Part shown: in pieces, positions 13,201 through 25,200 of the stretch | Numbering within the stretch: the first letter of the stretch is position 1 | How the letters are laid out: the number at the start of each line of letters is the position of its first letter | Source: Amborella trichopoda | Taxonomy: Eukaryota; Streptophyta; Magnoliopsida; Amborellales; Amborellaceae | Direction of reading: 5' to 3' | DNA length: 64,000 nucleotides | Assembly (NCBI RefSeq): GCF_000471905.2 | Contig: NW_006495273.1 | Location: forward strand, 8,516,131 to 8,580,130 | Made by a program: the position numbers and the translations under genes | The notes under the pieces: generated by a model | The model's database searches: none | What the model saw: the letters and a program-made list of their open reading frames with translations, nothing else | Told to the model about the DNA's origin: nothing

Positions 13201-16200
13201 CAATAACTAACTGCCAGGCCAGCTGCAGTTATAACAGCCATGACTTTCTACTTTTCTGATCCATGATTTGATCTAAGGACTGATTCAGAGTCCAAGGTTG
13301 TACTATTTCTTGGAGCTTCTCCATACAACATGATGGGAACTTGAGTTGCATCTATTTTGATGTATTGCGAGAATTATGAGTTAACTTTTCTACTAGGATA
13401 TATCCAATTGGATACATGAACTTATTTTGTTTACCTGGATAAACTTGAAGTTCTCTCTACTCATTGGAATTTAAGATGTCGCCTAAAGTCCTTTAGGCGT
13501 GTCATGCCTCAGTATCTATGACAAGATCACACTTTTTTTTTCCCCAGTGGTACTTAAATTAGGTGGTTTCATAGTTTAAAGGTTTTTTCTTCTTGACAGG
13601 TCGGTGATAATTCAATTGATATTCCTGAGGCCAATGTGATTATACAGATCTCATCTCATGCTGGTTCTCGGCGGCAAGAAGCCCAACGTCTTGGTCGTAT
13701 CCTCAGGGCAAAAGTACGTAATTTAATATTCCGAATTGTGGTTGAAGTACAACTTTTTTTTTCTGGGGATTGAGCAAATGAATATCAAGAGGGGTATGTG
13801 GGTGCTGAAATTGTACTCCCCTGCTTGAGCAAGTAGTTATCACTGATCTTTGATTTGTGAACGCAAGACTTGTTATCCTAATCCTGAGCATCTCACGGTT
13901 AGTTCTTCCAGTGTGTGTAAGTCACATGAGTTGGTTGGAGCAAACCTATGAGGAATTCATCATTTCTTTTCTTGGATCGAGTCCTGGATCAATTTGGGTT
14001 TACATGCTGTAATATCCTCATGTTTACACAACCATTACCTAACCCTGAAGTCAAGAAAAAGAATTAATCAGTTTATGGATATGCAATTGAGATGATATTT
14101 TAGTGGATATGTTATTACTTATCCAGCAGAGAGCATTCATTCCTGTTAATTTTCTAGAAAACTCATTTCTGGTTAGAAAAAAGAACTTAGAAACGAGCAC
14201 TATACCTTAATGTGTGATGTATGAAAACAAGCATCTTTGTTCTATTATTATTGAATTGGTTTTTAGATTGGAAGTTTGATATAGCTTATGAAAATGATGC
14301 TATATTTTATTTGTCCCTTTATTATTGAATAGGGTTTTAGATTTGGAAGTTTAATATAGCTTATGAAATAATGCTATATTTTATTTGATAGTGCTGCTAT
14401 TCACCAATTGGCATGCAAAGATAACAACAAACACCAAACTTCTTAATGCTTCCATTCATTAATTAGAAGATGTTTTTTTGAGGAAATTAACTAGAAGATG
14501 TTAAAGCAAAGAAGTAGAGCATATAATAAGACCATGTTTAAAAACAAGTTAGATTGGAACTGGTTTAGCACCGACTTAAGTGTACTAGATTTGACTTTAC
14601 TGCGTCTCAAGAAAACCTTGCCTGGTCTTTACCCCAAAAAATAAATGATTGTAAATTAATAGATTCTCTAGAGGCTTTACAATACTTGGATGAGACTCAG
14701 TCATTCCTCGATGATTCTTTCTAACCACCGAATTGAACATACATGTGGGGTCCATTCATCCTTTCTCTTGGATATTTGGATGTTTCAACGTACATTCATA
14801 GTTCTAGTAACAAATTACATGTGCTTTTTTAGGAGGCATCTAAAAAAAATTCACAGAATCAACACTAGACATTCTGTAAATATCTTTGAGAAATGAGATA
14901 ACTTTGTATATTTATCATAACACTTTGACATAGGTATTTCTTCGTCTAGCAGTGAAGAAGGTAAGAACAGCTGTTATCAAGAACTAGGTTGTGTGGAAGT
15001 GGCATTTTGCTTAGGGTAAACAGACCACACAAAGAAATATGTCCAAACTTTCTGCACACCATTGATGGGGATCGTGGCTCCAAGTTTGTTAAGTTGGTTG
15101 GATAGATGGAACAGGTTGGACATACCTGTGACCTACTGCAGTACATTTTTAAGCCCAAATCATTCTTTTATCGATCTTTAGTTTGAGGGGTAGTCCTTAT
15201 TATTTTAGGTTCAGCCTATCTAATACCATGTTATGGGGTTTGGAATGAGCACTATACAGGCCTATATTTTCATTCGTCTTCATTTGTTTGTCTGAGTATA
15301 CAGTATAATGGACTTGATAGTAAATGCACAATTACCATTAAGTAGAGAGAGAAATTCATGTGGTTTCCCAGAGTTGTATTTTGCACCTGTAAGAAGAAAC
15401 ACTTACTGTACAAATTCTCAATTTATGGGGACTATGTTATGATTGAGAAACTCTCAAACGCTGCTATGGTGTTCAAGTGAGGAAATGTGTTAGAAAGAAA
15501 TGTATCATCGATTGAATTTGGGTTATTACATCTTGTATTCATGTTTAGCATGCATGAAATGACGAATATGATATTTCGTGGACAGCTATAAAACTATTTA
15601 AAAACTTCAAACATGTCTAAATGTTTATGAAAGATGAATAAACAGATCATACATATTGCATACAATTCACATGTCTTCTTAATCTGTCCAGAATGTGCCA
15701 GTGTTGTTAATCATTACCAGCTGGTATATCGAAAGCTACAGTTGATATGTTGTTGTGCCTTTTGTGATAATATCTGCAACTCACAACTTTGAACTGTATG
15801 AGCCATTTTACACTTTTTATGGACCAAGTGTATTGGTGATTTGATTGTGGTCATAGGGCCGACTTCAAGATAGAATGGCTGGGGGTAAAGAAGAATACAA
15901 TGCTTTTTTCTATTCGTTGGTATCCACTGATACACAGGTACGATATACTCTATTTTTCTTTTCCCAGTTTTTTTATAACAAACTTATCTTTATGTTATTT
16001 GGGCATGTACTTATTCTTCTGGTGGTTGCAGGAGATGTATTACTCAACTAAAAGGCAACAATTCTTGATTGATCAAGGTTATAGCTTTAAGGTGCAGTCC
16101 CTGGCTTTTCCTGATTGAACTAAATAGAGTTGGGTCTCTGCTTAATCAGATTAGTAAGATGGTGAAAGTTTTTTCCATGAATAAACTTCGTGCCTGGCAA

Positions 16201-19200
16201 ATACATTCTGATTATTTGTTCATTTTGAAAGCTCTTTTTCTTATATAGGAGATTTTTATGCTCATTCGTTGATTAATTTGAACCTTTGTTTTTGTTCTAA
16301 GTATGCCTTATTTTGCTCTGTATTCCATATAAGGCAAATGTATTCATTAGAATCTTTCATATAGAAAACTGTGGTTTGACTCCAAAGTGTGCTTCCAAAA
16401 TATTAAAGTTTGTGAGAAAAAGCATGGTTTTGGTTTACTTTGCACCTTAAGGAGTCCAGAAATATCTGAACGTTGGTTAAATTGATTGGTATGTTTCTTT
16501 GATAGACTGCCAATGATTTGCAAAGAAACCAATTGTGGCATCTGTTTTCCTTTAGTCCTTCACAAGTCTGTCTTTAATGTAGGCTTAAAATTGAATATTT
16601 AGGAAATCTACTTTTGTTTGCAGAATTCCTACAAGTCAACTGATAGGATGTGGTTGTTAATGAGTGCTTGTTTTGCTATAAATAAGCAACGATATTGTGA
16701 TGCTTCCTGTTTGTTATAAAATCTACAAAAAAGTAGTCAGAATCTTTCTCACAATTAGAAGAAACTTGAGTACTTGTTTTGTTATAATAAGCAACAATAT
16801 TGTGATGCTTCCTATTTGTTATAAAGTCTACAAAAAAGTAATCGGAATCTTGCTCACAATTAGAAACTTCCAGGAATTATCTATCCACCCATTTATGCCC
16901 TACTCCTAGAGACTTTGCCAGGGAATTGGTGGTAACTAAAGTTGAAGCCATTTGAAATCCATTTGATACGTGAATTTATGATGTTACCTATTGAAGCAAA
17001 CACCTATGCTTCGACACCCCTGTTTGTCTTACAACAAGCTTGCAGCATGTATGGATATAACCAAGGTTTAACAAATCGGTGATCCAGATCGAAACCGGCC
17101 GTTTCTGATCGGGAATTGGTTGGTCCAATCTAAATCCTGTAAAATATTGGGAATAGACTGGTTTCCCCCATAAACCGGCCAATTCCAAGTGGGCCCCACC
17201 GGTTATCGGACAGCCTGTTAGAGAATCGGTACGAACCGGCTCCACCTTTTTTGTTATTATTTTTTTGTCGTTGAACCGGCCTGTCCGATCGTTGAACCGG
17301 CAGATCTTGGATTTGCCGAACTGGACCAGAAATCCAGAGGGGCAATCCAGGTCACTGATGTGTTTTTTAAAACTTTGGATATATAGTTTGTGAAGGAGCA
17401 GAAGCTTTATTCTGTAAATGATTGTTGACATCATCATTCTTTGGAAAGTTCACCTGGTGCAGTAGGAATAAGCTTTTAATCAAGTTGGACAGCACTTTTA
17501 ATAATATGGAAAATCACATTTTGAGTTCTAGAAATATGATAGATTCCAAACAAGGCTCCTGTGTGTTGGTTATCACAATTGCAAAAATAGATGTTATCTT
17601 ACCTTGAACTATAGTTCGTGGAATCGTCCACCTTAGTAGCGATTCCAGTTCGGAATTGCGATTCTACATTTTTGTTAGGGAATCACTTCATATATTGATT
17701 CTTGGAAGTTAGGAATCACGATTCCACATTATTTTAATCTCGTTCCTGATGGATTTATAGCCTTTCAAGGCCTTAAAGCTAAGATTCTCTCGCTCTGGGG
17801 GCGTGAGTGAAAAGATGATCCTGGGTGTTTGATGCATTGGGGCCTCAGAATCAGTACTCCGAATACATGAGGCAATGAGAAATATCGATGAGAGAGAGGG
17901 AGATTACTTGTGGAAGTGTGAGGGTCATTTATGAGTCAGGGCTATATTTAGAGTATGCCTTGAGAGGACCTCTGTATATGAGCACCCCTATACCCTCAAG
18001 GGTGTACCTATAATCCACTGCGATCCGGGGATGTTGGGACCTTGATTGGGGTTACTTTGATGAAGTTGGATTATGTGTCCCTGTCAAAAACTGTGGAGCA
18101 TGGATTTGTTGGGTCATTCAGAGATAAGTAAACCATCGTTCCGGACTTGCCCAGTGGAGTACTCCGATAGTTTGATTTTAGCCTAGAGAGCTCATTATTG
18201 TTCGATTTTATTATAATGAGAAATGAGCATTTGGGTGGAAAATAGTTTAGAGAATTTTTTTCAGAATTTTTCGTAGCAAGAAATGAAGATTGAAAATTTA
18301 TTTGGTGCAAATTCCAAAGGACTACTAGTGGGGGGCCCCATGTGGCACCCAAGTGGCCATAGGACGTGGCACTCATGACCCTACCATCATGCTGACATCA
18401 GCATGATGTCAAATTCAACGGGGTGGTCCTCATTTAAAATATTGTGTTTTGTTCACTTAAGTTATAAGGTTTTAAATAAAATTGTATTTTGTAACTTAAT
18501 TGTTTTACTTGTCCTATGGATTTTTACCACACATGTGTGTTGTTGGATCACATGAGCCTAGCGTTGAGGGCTAGCTATGATATTTTGATCTAATCCCTAT
18601 GTATTTAATGGAAATACTCTCTTGATCCATCTTTTTAGGTGGCATGATCCTATTGATTAAGCCCATGTAAATCCTATGTGAATTCCATGAAATGACACAT
18701 TGTAATTGGCTTATTTATGGGAATTATCCTAGTTTGAATAATTTCGAAAATAGATTTTCCAAATTACCATAAGGGCATTGCCCTTACCCTTTTGCTCTAT
18801 AAAGGCTTATGGAGTATATTGGAATGAGCAAATGACATATGCAGAAACTTTTTAGAAGACGAGGAAAATATGGTAAAATGACTTGATCTAGGGTTTTACA
18901 GAATGATAATGGTGTGCAAATCACATCAAGATTACTGTGCAAATCACATTCATTGATCTTGATGGCTAGACATGGATGTGTGACTAGTATTATAGCTCTT
19001 TCATGTGCCATAGATGAATAGCATTAAGGGATTAATTTATTCATTCACATATCACATTCTCGCAACTCTTAACCCTTTTTTTTTTTTCTTTTTGGGTAAT
19101 TTCACAACTCTAACCCTTGTTCACCCCCATTCTCTACACAACTTGAGAGAGAGAGAGAGAGAGAGAGAGTAGGCCTCTCTGCCCACTTTGACCTCTTCCC

Positions 19201-22200
19201 TCTTCCTCGGAGCTCCTTCCCTCTTTCCTTTGTGAAGCCATAACTAGGGTGGTGGATGCTATGTTCTAAAGTGTCTAATCCTCCATGATCAAAGGTAAGG
19301 ATCTCCACCATTTTCCTTCCTATTTTGAGCCTTTCTTATACTTTGCTTGCTGTAAATCTTCAATTACAGTAATATCTTCATCATATTTTCTTGAGTATTT
19401 GTTGATCCTTCATTACCTTTTTGAATCGTGCATATATGCTACCTAATATGCATGGTCTAGTCCTTAGATCTATCCATTGGTCACCATTTTCTCCATGATT
19501 CATGCACTTGGTTTTTCCGAGATTTTTGAGCATCTCTTTTATAAAAATCAGTGAGTATTTCCATTTGAGTATCATTTGTTGGAGTATAGGTTTTGAGTAA
19601 AGTATTTGAGAAATTGCACCAATATACACTATTTCCTTGGTCATATTCATGTGCTCTATGTGAGCCATTTGGACTTTGGCTTTACCACACTGTTTTGTCC
19701 TTCAAAAGTTCATCAATCTCTCATTTTTTAGCATAGTCGAGCGGTAGATCAGTTAGCATAAGCTTTCCATTTGTGTGAGTGATGTTGGCCCTTGTGACTT
19801 GAGGCATCCAAGCTATCATCGATGAGAACAAAACTAAATCCCTAAAAGATTTGCTATGTGATCTGAGCACAAGGGGTTTGACCATTAGTTTTCCTTGCGT
19901 AAATTTGCACTCGTTTTGCTGTAAGTTTGAGTTTGTGAAAGTTTTATGCCATAAAGAATTGAGTATGATCTGTTTTTGTGATGTATATGTTGATGGGAAA
20001 TTAGGTGTGCAATCCATGTGTAAGTCTACGTGAAAATTGATGTAGTTTGCATTTTCATGTGCAAAGTGTTCGAGTAAAGGACTTAGAGATCCACTGAATT
20101 GTAATTTTTGTTTTTCAAGTGTTATTTAAGTAATTGTGATTGTACTTTTGAGGGTGTAACTGAAGTGATATAGAGAATAGGGTTTTTTTGACGGCACTTA
20201 ACTTGGAAATGGAATTAAAATTTTACAATTAACACATGCATATACAAGTGAAAATACTCTTTGCTCACTGTTACACCCTCAAAAGTACAACAATAATTAA
20301 CCAAATATCATTTAAAAAATAAAAATTAAAACCTAATGGAATCTCCAAGTCATTTGCTTAAACACTTTATGCATGAAATTACAAATTATGTTACTTTACG
20401 CATAGACTTTCACATGGACTGCACACATAACTTTGTCATCAACAAATACATCACATCAACACATCATACTCAATTCTCACCGGCTTGAAACTTTTACAAA
20501 CTCAAACTCACAGTAAAAAGAGTGAAAAGTATGCAAGGGAAGTCAATGATTAAACCCTTTGTGCCTAGATCACAAAACGAATCTTTTAGGGACTTAGTTT
20601 TGTTTCATGGATAACGGAGGACTCAAGTCACAAGGGCTTTCTCACTCACACAAATGGGAAGCTAATGGTCATTTATTCAAAAGGAGAGAAAAGATCCAAC
20701 TTTTAAAGCATAAAACATTTGGTGAAGCCAAATAAAAACAGCTCATATAGAGCACATGAATGACCATGTAGTAATGTATTATAGGGCAATTTCTCAAACA
20801 ATTTTCTCCAAAACCACACTTCAGCAAATGATACTCAAATGATCACAAAATACTAATTGATTCTCATGAATAGAGTGTTCAGAATCTTAAAAAAAAAAAA
20901 AAACAAGTTCTCAAAGCTTGAAGAAAATGTGGCTAATAGAATGATCCAAAGACTAGACAAGCTCAAAATAGGAAGGAAATGGTAGAGATGATTACCTTAA
21001 ATCATGAGGACTAGGCACTTTGGACCACCATCGTCATGATGCTACACCAAAGGAAAGTGGAAGAAGCTTAATGGAGGAAAGGAAATAACTCAATAAGAGG
21101 GGTGTGTAGGTTGCTCTCTCTCTCTTTCTAAGATGGCTCACAAGTGTGTTGAGAATGGGGGTGAGTAAGGGTTTATATAGAGTTGTGGCAGTGAGAGATT
21201 AGTGAGTGAATGAATTTAAGCTCTCGGTGCTATTCATCTATGGCACATGAGAGGGCTACGATCCTAGCTACGTATTCATGCCTAGTCATCAAGATCAATA
21301 GATGTGATTTGCACACCATTTTCACTCTATAAAATTCTAGATGAAGCCATTTTACAAAATTGTCATTGTCCTATAAAAAGTTTCCTCATATGTCATTTAC
21401 TCATTCAATAATTATCTATAAGACTTTACGAAAATATTAAAACACCACAGGAGTAGGAGCATGCCCTTATGGTAATTAGAAAAGATATTCTAACTAGGAT
21501 AATATCTCATAGACAAGCCAATCACAATGCCATTTCATGGAATTCACATGGGCTTAGTCAATAGAATCAAGCCAATCTAAAAAGGTGGATCAAGGGATTT
21601 CCATTTAACATTGAGGGTTTAAATCATAATTTCATAATTACTTAACTTTGGGCATATGTGTTCCTTCTCACATGTGTGGCAAAAACTCTATGGGATAAAT
21701 AAAACAACACATATTATAAAACATACTTGTATTAAAAACAAGTTAAAAAAAAAAACATGCTTGTATTAAAAACCTTATAACTTAAATGAATAATTCACCA
21801 AATTCCAACTAAGGACAAACCCCCTTGTTTTGATGTCATGCAGGGGTCAGCAGTAAGATTGGTCTATGGGGTGCCAAGTGGCCACCCTATGGCCACTTGG
21901 GTGTCATGTGGACAACCTCACTAGTCCTTAAGAATTTGCCCCAAACAATTTATAAAACCCTATTTTTTGGCTCTGAAAAATTTCATACAATTCTCAAAAG
22001 TTCTAAAAAATTCTCTGAATGATTCTCCATCAGATATACTCATTTTCTTATCATAATAAAATCAGACAATTAGTAAATGAGATCTCTAGGCTGAATCCAA
22101 GAATTGGAGTACTTCCCTTGGCTAGTCCAGAATTGCGGTCCACTTGTCTTGAAACGACCCAACGAGCCTATGCTCCACAGTCTATTGCAGGGACACATGA

Positions 22201-25200
22201 TTCGGCTTCATCAATATCACCTCAATCAAGCTTTCCAACTCCCGGTTCACAGTGGATTACAGATGCAGTCCTAGGGACGTGGGAGTGCTCACATACAGGG
22301 GTCCTCTCAATCTACATGTGCCACTACCTGTTCTTAGTACATTAGAAGGGTGTCTTCTCGTGCAACTGTTAGTGCACATGCCATAGGGTAGTCTCGTGTC
22401 AGGGTATGGACTCAAGTCCCTTAAGTCATGACCATCCTACACAAGGCCATTACTAATGGAGATACTAAGGTTATATGTTCTCTTTTTGGTTCTCTTACCC
22501 TTGGCCAACACACTGCACATGAGGCATACTCTAGTTATAGCCCTAACTCAGAGGTGACCTTCACACCTCTTCAAGTAATCTGTCTCTCTCATCGATGTCT
22601 CTCATTGCGTCATGTACTTAGTGTATATGATTCTAGGCCCCAATGCGTCGAGGACCTAGGATCATCTTCTCTCGCTCACTCCCACTGAGCGAGAGAATTT
22701 AAGCTTTAAGACCTTGAAAGGTCATAAATCCAACAATAACAGTGAGCAGAGAGTGTTAGCACTTGTATGTACACGTGGTGAATATGAAATCCTTTATTTT
22801 ATTCAGTGTTTGCAAAATCAAACTGGAACGGTTAACTAGACATGGGCCCGGAAGCGATTTAACGGGTCTAACCGGTAAACTGGCCGATGCAACTGCTCTA
22901 ACCGGGCAAGTCTCAAACGATCNNNNNNNNNNNNNNNNNNNNAATACACTCAAATGAAGTTGAAAATTATTGAAAAAAAATGGATTTTAACTAATCGATT
23001 TGTGCCTAGGAATATTTTTAAATTTTTTTGAAAATGATGGGAAAATATAAAAGTGAGTATTAATGACCACAATTTTTTTTAATCTTTGCCATAATTTAAA
23101 TAATATTATTTGACCAACTCTTTTTTTAAAAGAAAATGAAAAAAAATTAAGTTATATACAATATAAACCATTCTTTTTGTAAATACGTAGTAAATGACAT
23201 ATTGGTTAATAGATCTAATAGGCAACTAAATAGTATATGGTGCATTGGCTCAAACCACATTGTTGCAGGGTGGTTCTACATAATGGCATCCTCTAAGAGG
23301 TTTTAGAAAAACCCTAGACCTATGTCATGCTCTCAAACCCCAGTTCTCTGGAGGGTATTTCCTAAGGAGCTTCCCAGTCTATAGAATTCAGCATGCAAAG
23401 GTTCAAGAGGTGTGCCATCGATGTGGTAATCGGTTGTGGGGCGCACTTAGTCCTAAGGGGTGACCTTAGGGAAAGTTTAGTAGGTCTTCGTAACCTAATT
23501 TATTAATTGGGATTATATACTATGAGACCATTTATTTTTAGTACAAGGAGGTTACAATCATTTTTAGCCATTGGTTGTGAAATCCAATAGATATGTCACA
23601 ACATTTGAAAGTTTTTATTTCAGACATTGTGCCCAATTTCAAATCCAATGGTCAATAATGATTGTGACTTTCTTGTATAAAAAATAAATGGTCTCATTGC
23701 GTACATTTCCTTATTAATTTTATATTAGAAGTTCTTGATTGTAGTTAGTTCCAGAAATCCTATTTATATTAGAATTTAAATTTGAAGTTTTGAACTCAGC
23801 CTTAAATAAAGTTTTATTTTGGCAATAAAAGTAAAAGACCGTAGATTGCAGTAGATTTATTTTTTCTACTTCTATATTGTATTGTGGCAATTGTAAATAG
23901 AAATTCCAGTTAGTAATAAATAAATTTTTGAATTTATACCATGGAATTCTACATAGCCAAACCTTTCCCTAAGTTACTCGGTTTGTACAGTACCAAATAG
24001 GCCCAAAAATCCAAAACAAAGATAAAAAAATTACCAAAATAATAAATAATCATTTAAAACTAAAATAAGTAATAGAATTCATTAAAAGTCTATAAAAGAT
24101 AACTTTATAAAAGATGGATTATTGCAAAATTGATTTATACCTTGAAATATTTCAAAAAAAAAGTAAAAAGATAAAAAACCCTAAAAAAATATTTTTAAGG
24201 TATGAATCAACTAGAGGGTTCGCAAATATATCATAAAAAATAAATAAATAGAGAAGTTTGAAAATCATCATAAAAAACCCTAAAAATCATATAGAAACAT
24301 ATTTCTATATTATAAAATTAATTGTTCAATAAAATTTGTAATTTTTTAAGAGATTTTAAGAAGGGCGAGGTTTGCACATGAACTCACCTCGGCAGGGTGC
24401 TGAGGCTAACTTACTTAGCCAAGTCTGAGGTGACTTGACTGTCTTTGAACACTGATTGGTAAAATTGTATAGCATCAACTAGAGGGTTTGAACCGTGATT
24501 CATGGAATCTATTTGAAATTGGCGCCACATGCTTGTGGCTGTTTCAGTATGCTGCATTGCTCAAGAATAATAGTTCTTACAACGAATATTTTATGGAAAT
24601 TAAGAAAAACAGAAAACGGTTTCAAAAAAATTAAGGAAACAGACAGATCCTTGTACTGATGCACCTCATATACAACTCAGTGTTCGCAAAATTGAACCGA
24701 AACGATTAACCGGACAAAGGACCGTAAGCGGTTTAACCAGCCTAACTGGTAAACCGGCTAATTCAACCGTTCTAACTGGGCAAGTCCCAGGTGATAAAAA
24801 AAGTGTTGAAAAAATAAAAAAGATACAAAAAAAAAAGAACTACTAAAATATGAAAAGTATATAAAGAATGATTAAAACAAAACACATTCAAATGAGGTTG
24901 AAAGTTAATAAAAAAAATGGATTTTAATGACCAAAATGTTTTCTAAAAAGGATAAGAAAATATTAAAGTGAGTATTAATGACCAAAACAATTTTTAATCT
25001 TTACCATAATGTAAAAAATATTAAAAAATACATTACAAACCAAATTCCTTATTTTTGGGAATTTATATACATTTTTTTAATTTTTTTTTTAAATATCGGT
25101 CCATCATCAAAACTGCCCAAAACCGGAACCGGCCAGTTTCGATCTAGCCGGGCGGTTAGCGGTTAGATCACCCGGTTTTTCCAACAGTGATACAACTTGA

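Larger units (their letters stand above)
4387..13599 (+). other. XPB giant intron 1 (9213 bp)
   Basis: The donor is GTAAGG at 4387 and the acceptor ACAG at 13596-13599. About half is transposon: hAT remnant pieces at 5600-6436 and 9842-10330, an LTR element at 6442-9836 with a nested LINE, an A-rich repeat array at 10950-11475 and a possible LINE tail near 11755. I see no gene in 4387-5600, 10331-10950 or 11830-13599. A G-rich tract lies at 5153-5171. Confidence 0.85.

Noticed and set aside
16988-17437. 149-residue open frame on the minus strand
   Set aside because: It runs through the hAT-type MITE 17060-17375; its composition follows the repeated CCGGT motifs and no family resemblance is seen.
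19730-19760. tRNA-like phrase (GAGCGGTAGATCAGT)
   Set aside because: No cloverleaf or T-arm could be drawn around it.
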